Position numbers and translations under genes: made by a program
From: an uncultured bacterium
Lineage (GTDB): Bacteria > Bacillota > Bacilli > Lactobacillales > Lactobacillaceae
Direction of reading: 5' to 3'
Assembly: GCA_905214545.1 (NCBI GenBank)
Contig: CAJMMO010000001.1
Coordinates: 372,001 to 436,000, forward strand
Length of the DNA stretch: 64,000 nucleotides
The notes under the pieces: model-generated
The model's database searches: none
What the model saw: only the letters and a program-made list of their open reading frames with translations
Told to the model about the DNA's origin: nothing
Shown: positions 58,105 through 64,000 of the stretch, in pieces
How positions within the stretch are numbered: the first letter of the stretch is position 1
How the letters are laid out: each line of letters begins with the position of its first letter

Positions 58105-58110
58105 GAATTT

Positions 58111-58283
58111 CGTGTAAAATATTTGCAGCAATAAGTGACAAAAACGTCAACATCTTAGGACGCAAAGTGAACGAGTAGCCAGTGCTGCACTGAGTGAAAG
58201 TGTCAACCCAAGATGCACGAATGTTGAGCTTATTTCTCATATTTTACTCCAAAAAATTACTATATTTTATGGAGGATTTTTTT
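58111..58283 (+). promoter_or_regulatory. Structured rpsD leader, candidate S4 autoregulatory RNA
   Basis: The leader holds an outer helix CAACAT (58148-58153) with ATGTTG (58221-58226), and beside it CTT with AAG and GG with CC. An inner hairpin is CAGTG (58180-58184) with CACTG (58188-58192). S4 represses its own synthesis from structured leaders in other Firmicutes. The folding is seen by eye; the regulation is inferred. Confidence 0.55.
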
Positions 58284-58895
58284 ATGTCAAGATATACTGG
58301 TCCATCATGGAAGCGCTCAAGACGTTTAGGCATTTCTCTTTCCGGTACTGGCAAGGAATTGTCACGCAGAAACTACGCCCCTGGCGATCACGGTCCTAAC
58401 CACCGCGGCCGTCTTTCAGAATACGGCGAACAGCTGCACGAAAAGCAGAAGCTGCGTTGGATGTTCGACATGAACGAACGTCAATTCAGAAACCTCTTCC
58501 TGCGCGCCGGCAAGATTCGTGAAGGCCAACACGGTACCAACTTCTTAATCCTGTTGGAACGCCGTTTGGACAACATCGTTTACCGCTTAGGCTTTGCTAC
58601 TACCCGTGCTCAAGCCAGACAACTGGTTAACCACGGCCACGTCTTAGTTGACGGCAAGCGTGTTGACATTCCTTCTTACGAAGTTAAGGTTGGCCAAACT
58701 ATTAGCTTGAAGGAAAAATCCAAGAGTTTGCAACAAGTCAAGGATGCCCTTGATGCAGTTGTTTCTCGTCCGCCATTTGTATCATTTGATGACAACAAGC
58801 TGAGCGGCAGCTTAGTTCGTTTGCCAGAACGTGACGAAATGGAACCTGAAATTAACGAAGCCCTTGTCGTTGAATTCTACAACAAGTTGCTGTAA
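58284..58895 (+). CDS. rpsD: 30S ribosomal protein S4
   Basis: Primary 16S rRNA-binding protein that nucleates small-subunit assembly. The 203 residues start [16 protein letters not shown]. They contain the S4 RNA-binding domain ([31 protein letters not shown], about 92-123). There is no zinc-binding cysteine cluster, so it is the C-minus form. The ATG at 58284 follows GGAGG; upstream in-frame codons fall in the structured leader. Monocistronic, ending in a strong terminator. Confidence 0.98.
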   Translation: MSRYTGPSWKRSRRLGISLSGTGKELSRRNYAPGDHGPNHRGRLSEYGEQLHEKQKLRWMFDMNERQFRNLFLRAGKIREGQHGTNFLILLERRLDNIVYRLGFATTRAQARQLVNHGHVLVDGKRVDIPSYEVKVGQTISLKEKSKSLQQVKDALDAVVSRPPFVSFDDNKLSGSLVRLPERDEMEPEINEALVVEFYNKLL

Positions 58896-58912
58896 TTCTT
58901 GGTTTTTTATCG

Positions 58913-58948
58913 CAGCCCCCTTCCCCTTTAGGAAGAGGGCTTTTATTG
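58913..58948 (+). terminator. Terminator after rpsD
   Basis: Stem GCCCNCTTCC/GGAAGNGGGC (one mismatch), followed by a T-rich tract. Confidence 0.8.
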
Positions 58949-58961
58949 TAACGAGGAGAAA

Positions 58962-59426
58962 ATGACAGAAGATTTGAATACGAGGCTCCAGCAGGAAGCC
59001 CAAGGTATTACGCCCCAGACTAAGCCCGACGAAAGACGGCGCTATCTGGGCTCTTTACGCGAACGGGTCTACGTGCGCATGACTAACAAGGAATGCCGCG
59101 ACCCTGAGTGCCAAAAGGCGTTTTTACAGCACGTGAAGGACTACCGCCCTTACACCGTCCTGATCAACGCCAACATGCCGCAAACCAGCTTTGTCGACGA
59201 CGTCATCGCGTCTTGTGCCGGCCAAAAGGTCAACTTCACCTATGTCAGTGACCAGACGGCCAAAAAAGACGACGACGCCACCGGCCTGCTGGTTGTGTCC
59301 GCCCAGGCCATCAACCGCACGCGCATTGAGATCTTGCAGGTCTATGCACCGGAGATGCGTAAGGAAGAACTGGCCCAGCCGAAGAAGAAGGGCCTGTTTG
59401 CTCGAATCTTTTCACGCAAAAACTAA
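58962..59426 (+). CDS. YueI-like DUF1694 protein
   Basis: A 154-residue cytoplasmic protein with the DUF1694 core: an N-terminal region with TKPDERRRYLGSLRERV, then LINANMPQTSFVDDVI and VNFTYVSDQ, and a basic C-terminus KKKGLFARIF. The family resembles ribosomal L7Ae/L30e-fold proteins in overall size, but I cannot show that from the sequence. The ATG follows GAGGAG. It lies between rpsD and the 6S RNA gene. Function unknown. Confidence 0.82.
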   Translation: MTEDLNTRLQQEAQGITPQTKPDERRRYLGSLRERVYVRMTNKECRDPECQKAFLQHVKDYRPYTVLINANMPQTSFVDDVIASCAGQKVNFTYVSDQTAKKDDDATGLLVVSAQAINRTRIEILQVYAPEMRKEELAQPKKKGLFARIFSRKN

Positions 59427-59452
59427 TTCAGCTGTAAGCGTTATCATTTTAA

Positions 59453-59480
59453 TTGACAATCGACTATGGTTTGCTAAAAT
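59453..59480 (+). promoter_or_regulatory. Promoter of the probable 6S RNA
   Basis: -35 TTGACA (59453-59458) is perfect; a 16-base spacer leads to -10 TAAAAT (59475-59480). Start of transcription is predicted near 59487, exactly where the RNA rod begins. Confidence 0.8.
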
Positions 59481-59486
59481 ATAGTT

Positions 59487-59668
59487 GATTCGAGTTGATC
59501 GCAAGCAATATGTAATGTTGACCGATCAAACCATACGACGTTAGGGTCTGTAAATAACTACTGAATCGGAAGACTGGTCGCGCCAGGATCCATATTCACT
59601 GCGCTATGGGCCCATTATTTGAACACTGCGGGTTCAACAACGTCATGATGCATATCAACTCGAATTTC
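59487..59668 (+). ncRNA. ssrS: Probable 6S RNA (RNA polymerase-binding regulatory RNA)
   Basis: A non-coding stretch of about 182 nt with the 6S shape. Its ends pair over 12 bp: ATTCGAGTTGAT (59488-59499) with ATCAACTCGAAT (59654-59665). Further in, TGTTGACC pairs with GG..TCAACA, GGGTC with GGCCC, and an apical hairpin CTGG/CCAG closes the rod, leaving large unpaired internal regions like the promoter-mimic bubble. It has a strong promoter before it and a terminator after it. 6S RNA traps housekeeping RNA polymerase in stationary phase. I infer identity from the fold, size and context. Confidence 0.78.
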
Positions 59669-59681
59669 TTTAGCAAATTAA

Positions 59682-59714
59682 GGAGCGGTCTCCTTCCCGG
59701 AGGCCGCTTTTTTT
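59682..59714 (+). terminator. Terminator after the 6S RNA gene
   Basis: Stem GCGGTCTCC/GGAGGCCGC (one G-T pair) and seven T. The 3' end of mature 6S RNA would be trimmed back from it. Confidence 0.85.
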
Positions 59715-59735
59715 ATGGAAATTTTGGGGAATATT

Positions 59736-59999
59736 ATGGTCATAAATATCTTTATGGCAGTCTTTATCTGCCTGCTGCTCGTCACTGCCGCCTACCTTTG
59801 GCTCCACCGCAAGACCCTGTCTCTGGGCACCGGCGGCAACCACGAAGGACTGCTGAAAAAAACAGCGCTTGCCCTGCTGGTCGTCTCCTTAATCGGAATT
59901 TGCATTCTGATTTGGGGCGACAAGCTGTTAAACGTCGTCACTTTGGTCTTAGCCTGCTTTGTCATCATGAATCTGGGTTTGCGACTTGGGCGTAAATGA
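59736..59999 (+). CDS. Small membrane protein of unknown function
   Basis: An 87-residue protein with two hydrophobic segments (about 3-19 and 45-80, perhaps two helices) separated by a polar, glycine-rich loop (RKTLSLGTGGNHEGLLKK). No known motif. The ATG at 59736 is six bases after GGGGA; the ATG at 59715 touches the 6S terminator and lacks a ribosome site. It probably depends on read-through or on an unseen promoter. The C-terminus is basic (LRLGRK). Confidence 0.65.
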   Translation: MVINIFMAVFICLLLVTAAYLWLHRKTLSLGTGGNHEGLLKKTALALLVVSLIGICILIWGDKLLNVVTLVLACFVIMNLGLRLGRK

Positions 60000-60061
60000 T
60001 TCGGCCAGCTCGCCTTTTTTTGTTAAAATAAAGGTGTAAGAAAAACAGAGAGGTGGCAAAC

Positions 60062-60526
60062 ATGTTTTCAAATTACAAGCACATCCAGGTATCCGTCGAT
60101 GGCTCAAAAGAGGCGGATATGGCCTTCAGCAAGGCCGTCTCGGTAGCGGTTAGAAACCACGCCAGCCTGGAGGTCCTCCACGTCATCGACACCCGGGCTT
60201 TCCAAAACGTTTCCAGCTTTGACTCTGAGATGGTCGAACAAGTTTCTTCCGACGCTCAGACCAAGATGGAGCGCTACGCAGACCGCGCCAAGGCTGCAGG
60301 CGTAGAGAACGTGCACTACTCTATCGAGTTCGGCTCTCCAAAAGCCATCATCGGCCACGACTACCCGGAAAAGCACCACGTCGACTTGATCGTGATCGGC
60401 GCCACCGGGCTTAACGCCGTTGAAAGAATGCTGATCGGCAGCGTTACCGAATACGTAACCAGAACCGCCAACTGCGACGTTTTGGTCATCAGAACGCCGC
60501 TGCAGAGCCAACAAAAAAAGGACTAG
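60062..60526 (+). CDS. Universal stress protein (UspA family)
   Basis: A 154-residue single-domain Usp. N-terminal IQVSVDGSKEADMAF with the nucleotide-contacting aspartate, and C-terminal GATGLNAVERMLIGSV, which matches the ATP-binding G-2x-G-9x-G-S pattern exactly. It therefore belongs to the ATP-binding Usp subclass. The ATG at 60062 is near AGAGAGG; the GTG nine bases upstream overlaps it. It shares a terminator with the convergent rodA. Role in stress or stationary-phase survival is from family knowledge. Confidence 0.92.
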   Translation: MFSNYKHIQVSVDGSKEADMAFSKAVSVAVRNHASLEVLHVIDTRAFQNVSSFDSEMVEQVSSDAQTKMERYADRAKAAGVENVHYSIEFGSPKAIIGHDYPEKHHVDLIVIGATGLNAVERMLIGSVTEYVTRTANCDVLVIRTPLQSQQKKD

Positions 60527-60540
60527 TCTGTTTTTGCCAA

Positions 60541-60580
60541 AATAAAAAAGGGTTCTCAGATGAGAATCCTTTTTTTATTT
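60541..60580. terminator. Bidirectional terminator between the usp gene and rodA
   Basis: Stem AGGNTTCTCA/TGAGAANCCT with A-run and T-run on both sides. Confidence 0.85.
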
Positions 60581-60582
60581 GC

Positions 60583-61773
60583 TTAAAAGTCGCCGGCCGT
60601 CGAGAAGATGTAGTCCTTGTGGTGGAACTTCATCGACAAGATCAGGCCGATGCCGATCATGTTCCCGATCAGGGCTGACCCGCCCTGGGAGACAAACGGC
60701 AATGGAATACCGGTCAGCGGCAGCAGGTCGATGCCCATGCCGATGTTTTCAAAGACGTGGAACAAGATCATCATGATAATCCCGGTTGAGATGTAGGAAT
60801 AGAAGTTGTTCTTGGTCTCCATCGTGATTTGGACCATCTGGCCGATCAGGTAGGCGTAGATGCCGATCAGCACGCAGCTGCCGACAAAGCCGAAGGACTC
60901 GGCGATGACGGAGAAGACCATGTCGGACGTTCTAACAGGAACGTAGACCGACACGTGGCCAAAGCCGCGGCCGAACAAACCGCCGCTGCCGACGGCCTTC
61001 ATGCTCTGCCAGAGCTGGTAGGCGCCGCGCGAGGTGTCGCTGGACGGATCCAGCCAGGCGTTGATTCTTTCGAACTGGTAGGCCCGGAAGAAGACGCCTA
61101 AGATGTTCTGCCCCCAAGACGTCGTGACCAGCAGGATCGCGACGGCCCCGAGCAGGATGACCGCCCCGTAGAGCGGGATGATGATCTTCCAGCTGATGCC
61201 GGACACCAAGACCATCCCGGCAACGATCGCGATGAAAACCAGCATGGTCCCGAAGTCGTTTTGCAATTTTAACAAAACCAGCATCGGCAGCAGCCATAAA
61301 ATGACTTTGCCCAGCAAGAGCCAGTCGGTGCGGATGGTATGGCCATAGCGCCTATTATGGTCGTAGATCACGCGCGCCAGCATCAAGATAAAGGCCGGCT
61401 TCATGATCTCCGAAGGCTGCAGACTGAACGGGCCGAACTTAAACCAGGACTTGGCCCCCGTGCTGTCGAACATGCTGCGGCTGTAGAGGAACAGGACCGC
61501 GATCAACAGCAGGGTCCCCAGCGCAAACACATAAGGCGCTATTTTATACAGCTGCTCAGAGTCAAACTGCATGACCAGGATGACAATCCCGGCCGAGATC
61601 AGGTACCAGATTGCCTGCGTCGCGACCAGCTTGACCGGCGAACCCATGTTGGCGTCGTTTTTTGCGGCAAACCAGATTCCGTAAAAACTGATTAGCGACA
61701 ACAACAAAACAGAGCCGACGACGCCCCAGGCGATCCGGTCGACCCAATTTTCTTTATTCTCTATTTGTGGCAA
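60583..61773 (-). CDS. rodA: RodA, elongation SEDS glycosyltransferase
   Basis: SEDS peptidoglycan polymerase for lateral wall. The 396 residues have about ten membrane helices, GPFSLQPSEIMKPAFILMLA, LQNDFGTMLVF with the conserved aspartate, and C-terminal LPLTGIPLPFVSQGGSALIGNM (SQGG, typical of RodA versus SYGG in FtsW). The start is TTG at 61773, seven bases after GGGGA. Linked to mbl and yidD here, again pointing to cell-shape rather than septal duty. Confidence 0.93.
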   Translation of the reverse strand: MPQIENKENWVDRIAWGVVGSVLLLSLISFYGIWFAAKNDANMGSPVKLVATQAIWYLISAGIVILVMQFDSEQLYKIAPYVFALGTLLLIAVLFLYSRSMFDSTGAKSWFKFGPFSLQPSEIMKPAFILMLARVIYDHNRRYGHTIRTDWLLLGKVILWLLPMLVLLKLQNDFGTMLVFIAIVAGMVLVSGISWKIIIPLYGAVILLGAVAILLVTTSWGQNILGVFFRAYQFERINAWLDPSSDTSRGAYQLWQSMKAVGSGGLFGRGFGHVSVYVPVRTSDMVFSVIAESFGFVGSCVLIGIYAYLIGQMVQITMETKNNFYSYISTGIIMMILFHVFENIGMGIDLLPLTGIPLPFVSQGGSALIGNMIGIGLILSMKFHHKDYIFSTAGDF

Positions 61774-61792
61774 GTGAAAGTCCCCTTACGGA

Positions 61793-62020
61793 TTATTTCT
61801 CGTGCAGTGCGTAATAAGAGAGCAAGTCGTTGATTGCTGCTTCTAAGCTTTTGGCATACAAAACATTGTTGCTCTTGGCGCTGGTTGCCTGGAAACGGCC
61901 CTGGCTCTGCTCGATCAGGCCAATCCGTTCCTTGCCGGGAATGACGACTTCCCAGGTCGGCTTGGACAAGCCTTCGCGTTCGTTAACTTCAACTTCAATA
62001 TTTTCTAGGTTTTTAGACAT
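61793..62020 (-). CDS. DUF2969 protein
   Basis: A 75-residue soluble protein (MSKNLENIEVEVNEREGLSK, then VVIPGKERIGLIEQ and the ending AAINDLLSYYALHEK). It matches the DUF2969 family found in lactobacilli next to rodA and yidD. Mixed beta/alpha, no metal or catalytic motif. The start ATG follows AGGAGTT. Its function is not known; position suggests a link to the cell-shape gene group. Confidence 0.82.
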   Translation of the reverse strand: MSKNLENIEVEVNEREGLSKPTWEVVIPGKERIGLIEQSQGRFQATSAKSNNVLYAKSLEAAINDLLSYYALHEK

Positions 62021-62029
62021 GCGAAACTC

Positions 62030-62290
62030 CTATGAACCGGTCTCTCTTTTTTCGTGATTGCGCAACAGAGTAAAGTGATCGGGAACGTAATCGATCCCGC
62101 CCCTGTTAAAAGGGTTGCAGCGTAAAATCCGGGCCAGCCCCATCAAAAGGCCCAACAGCGGGCCAAACTTTTGTAGCGCGGTTACCATATATGCCGAGCA
62201 AGTCGGGTAAAAGCGGCAGCTTGGGGGCAAGAGCGGCGAAATAAAGCGCTGGTAGCCGTGGACCAATGCAATTAGTAATTTCCTGATCAA
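62030..62290 (-). CDS. yidD: YidD membrane-protein insertion efficiency factor
   Basis: An 86-residue membrane-associated protein. It has the family core [31 protein letters not shown], including the paired cysteines, and ILRCNPF(N)RGG. It is thought to aid YidC-dependent insertion. The start is TTG at 62290, sharing a base with the epuA stop (TTGA); no ribosome site is visible, so it probably relies on coupled translation. Confidence 0.94.
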   Translation of the reverse strand: MIRKLLIALVHGYQRFISPLLPPSCRFYPTCSAYMVTALQKFGPLLGLLMGLARILRCNPFNRGGIDYVPDHFTLLRNHEKRETGS

Positions 62291-62466
62291 CTTAAAAACT
62301 GGAACAGGTGCACCCAGCTGGTTGGGAAAAAGATGGCGAAGGGATTGCCGCTGGCAAAGCCGCAGCCGATGAAGGCCCCGATCACGATCGTCAAGATCAA
62401 CCAGCCGATAATGCGGAAAATCTTCCGGACATAGCCGGCAACGATTGAGCTATCAAAATGCTTCAT
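62287..62466 (-). CDS. epuA: EpuA-like small membrane protein
   Basis: A 59-residue frame, [20 protein letters not shown] at the start, one hydrophobic helix ([18 protein letters not shown]), then [19 protein letters not shown]. The GNP..F.P..W.H pattern after the helix is the hallmark of the EpuA family, often misnamed RNA polymerase beta subunit. It starts three bases after the mbl stop and overlaps the yidD start, so it is coupled on both sides. Confidence 0.85.
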   Translation of the reverse strand: MKHFDSSIVAGYVRKIFRIIGWLILTIVIGAFIGCGFASGNPFAIFFPTSWVHLFQFLS

Positions 62467-62469
62467 ATA

Positions 62470-63459
62470 CTAATGCTTCTTGTGACTTTCAATATTCTTC
62501 AGCAAGACACCGGTCCCCATGGCGACAGCCTCCAGCGGCTTGTCGGCAGTCAAAACCGGCACTTGCAGGTAGTATTGAATCAGCTTGTCGATGTTCTTGA
62601 GCAGTGCGCCGCCGCCCGTCAGCATGATGCCGCGGTCAACGATGTCGGCTGACAGCTCAGGCGGAGTCTGTTCCAAGACCTGCTTGGTGGCAGCCACGAT
62701 TGACATCAGGCCGTCCCGCAAGGCTTCTTGGATCTGCGGTGCCGAGATCGTGGTCTGCTTCGGCAGCCCGTCGACCATGTCGCGGCCTCTGACCGTGATG
62801 GTCTTTTCCGGGTCAGCTTCAAAGGCGTAGCCGATCTGCATCTTGATCTGTTCGGCAGTTCTCTGCCCGATCAGCAAGTTGTTGTTGTTCTTCAGGTAGG
62901 TCATGACCGCCTGGTTCATCGCGTCGCCGGCCCAGCGGACTGAGCGCGAGGTCACGATTTCGCCCATCGACAAAACAGCGATGTCGGTCGTGCCGCCGCC
63001 GATGTCGATGACCATGTTGCCTTGCGGTTTAAAGATGTCGAGGCCGGCACCAACTGCAGCGACCTTTGGCTCAAAGTCGAGGTAGACGTTGCCGCCGCCC
63101 GACTTTTCAGCGGCCTGGATGATGGCCTTTTGTTCAATTGAAGTGACGCCGGTCGGGGCGCAGATCAGGATGTTTGGCTTTGACAAAAAGCCTTTGACGT
63201 CGAGCTTGTTGATGAAGTAGCTCAGCATCTCCTCGGTAATGTCAAAGTCGGCGATCACGCCGTTTTTCAGAGGACGGATAACGCGGATGTTGCCCGGGGT
63301 TCTGCCGACCATTTGGTAGGCCTCAGTCCCTACAGCCACAACTTTGTTTGTCTGAGTGTTGACTGCCACGACGGAAGGCTCGTTTAAGACGATGCCCTTC
63401 CCTGACAGGTTGATCAACACGTTAGCGGTCCCTAAATCGATCCCTATATCTCTTGCCAA
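62470..63459 (-). CDS. mbl: MreB paralogue (Mbl-like), actin-like cell-shape protein
   Basis: Second actin-like protein of the window. The TTG at 63459 is nine bases from GGAGG and gives 329 residues. Motifs: [38 protein letters not shown] (near 154), and [12 protein letters not shown]. It diverges clearly from the mreB at 47216 and is linked to rodA, as mbl is to other elongation genes. A dedicated role in cylinder elongation is inferred. Confidence 0.93.
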   Translation of the reverse strand: MARDIGIDLGTANVLINLSGKGIVLNEPSVVAVNTQTNKVVAVGTEAYQMVGRTPGNIRVIRPLKNGVIADFDITEEMLSYFINKLDVKGFLSKPNILICAPTGVTSIEQKAIIQAAEKSGGGNVYLDFEPKVAAVGAGLDIFKPQGNMVIDIGGGTTDIAVLSMGEIVTSRSVRWAGDAMNQAVMTYLKNNNNLLIGQRTAEQIKMQIGYAFEADPEKTITVRGRDMVDGLPKQTTISAPQIQEALRDGLMSIVAATKQVLEQTPPELSADIVDRGIMLTGGGALLKNIDKLIQYYLQVPVLTADKPLEAVAMGTGVLLKNIESHKKH

Positions 63460-63492
63460 GATTATTAACCTCCATGCATTTATCAGATGCTT

Positions 63493-63501
63493 ATTATACC
63501 A
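63493..63501 (-). promoter_or_regulatory. Extended -10 promoter of mbl
   Basis: TGG plus a perfect TATAAT on the minus strand, 34 bases before the mbl TTG start. Confidence 0.65.
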
Positions 63502-63511
63502 CAGAAAGCTT

Positions 63512-63742
63512 TTAAAAAAGGTAAAGCAGTGCCTGCGATTGGTCAATTAGGGCAATTAAAAACTGGCCCACCAGGTAGCCCAAAGCGATTGCCAGGAACA
63601 AGAGCATGACCTGGTTTTCAAAGACGTGTCCTTTTTTGAAAAAACGGTCGATCTGCAAACCAGTCACCGCCTTAAAGGACAAACCGACGGTGATCAGGTA
63701 AGTCAGCAGGCTGACCAGGGCGTGGACGCCTAAATTTTTCAT
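63512..63742 (-). CDS. DUF1146 (YwzB-like) membrane protein
   Basis: A 76-residue protein with two membrane helices (about 7-26 and 45-69) and a charged loop KFFKKGHVFENQ-type between them (RFFKKGHVFENQ). This is the DUF1146/YwzB family, usually found just downstream of the atp operon, as here. It may be an accessory of ATP synthase assembly or unrelated; evidence is positional only. The ATG follows GGGGGA. Confidence 0.87.
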   Translation of the reverse strand: MKNLGVHALVSLLTYLITVGLSFKAVTGLQIDRFFKKGHVFENQVMLLFLAIALGYLVGQFLIALIDQSQALLYLF

Positions 63743-63771
63743 AAAAATCCCCCAGCTAAATAAAAATAGAC

Positions 63772-63809
63772 AAAAAAAGCGGCAGGCCTAAACCCGTCGC
63801 CTTTTTTTG
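63772..63809 (-). terminator. Terminator of the atp operon
   Basis: A hairpin with GCGNC/GNCGC arms and T-runs on both strands lies between atpC and the DUF1146 gene. Confidence 0.7.
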
Positions 63810-63815
63810 ATTGCT

Positions 63816-64000
<185 letters not shown>

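Noticed and set aside
58049..58240. Minus-strand 63-codon frame upstream of rpsD
   Set aside because: It lies opposite the structured rpsD leader and the ezrA/rpsD promoter region, with no ribosome site.
59606..59995. 129-codon plus-strand frame overlapping the 6S region
   Set aside because: It starts inside the structured RNA, runs through the terminator and lies out of frame with the better-supported membrane protein at 59736.
60104..60514. Minus-strand 136-codon frame opposite the usp gene
   Set aside because: Antisense shadow of a clear universal stress protein.

Overview
The window reads as a core, vertically inherited chromosome segment of a moderately high-GC Lactobacillus. Gene content, gene order and the GC-rich third codon positions fit Lactobacillus delbrueckii best. 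This assignment is inferred from family knowledge and was not checked by any search. I saw no prophage, insertion sequence, CRISPR array, tRNA or rRNA gene. Most genes lie on the minus strand in long, tightly packed operons.

Region by region (minus-strand operons are read from high to low coordinate). 1-7.3 kb: clpX (cut by the window edge), tig, tuf, a TPR-like protein with RNase J2 (rnjB), then rpsO and rpsT reading away from each other. 7.3-16.3 kb: ftsW-ylbG-rsmD-(sepM-like protease), then comEA-comEC-holA, preceded by typA. 16.4-20.6 kb, plus strand: def, rpoY-rnjA, a diacylglycerol-kinase-like gene broken by an in-frame stop, and an AT-rich P-loop kinase gene. 20.7-28.7 kb, minus: recD2-TPR-phosphoglycerate mutase, mnmA with its cysteine desulfurase, mtnN, a Nudix hydrolase and a cold-shock-like protein. 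28.7-45.1 kb: the complete division and cell wall (dcw) cluster mraZ-rsmH-ftsL-pbp2x-mraY-murD-murG-divIB-ftsA-ftsZ-sepF-ylmG-ylmH-divIVA-ileS. 45.2-53.8 kb: valS-folC-HAD-radC-mreBCD plus two small membrane proteins. 53.8-58 kb: thiI with its own cysteine desulfurase, and ezrA. 58-60.5 kb, plus: rpsD, a YueI-like protein, a probable 6S RNA and a universal stress protein. 60.6-64 kb, minus: rodA, DUF2969, yidD, epuA, mbl, a DUF1146 protein and the end of atpC.

The gene sets work together in four themes. Cell envelope: dcw, mreBCD/mbl, rodA/ftsW, ezrA, sepF and divIVA supply septal and lateral wall growth. RNA and translation: RNase J1/J2, S4, S15, S20, EF-Tu, BipA, IleRS, ValRS, deformylase, trigger factor, RpoY and 6S RNA. 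tRNA thiolation: two desulfurase pairs, one beside MnmA and one beside ThiI. DNA processing: ComEA/ComEC, RecD2, RadC and HolA.

No clearly new defence or mobile system is visible. The observations most worth checking are RNA-level and evolutionary: a symmetric stem in the rpsO leader, a structured rpsD leader, a 10-bp-phased MraZ operator, a 6S RNA rod, the nonsense-disrupted lipid kinase, the absence of coaD between rsmD and the sepM-like gene, and clustered UUG starts in wall and division genes.
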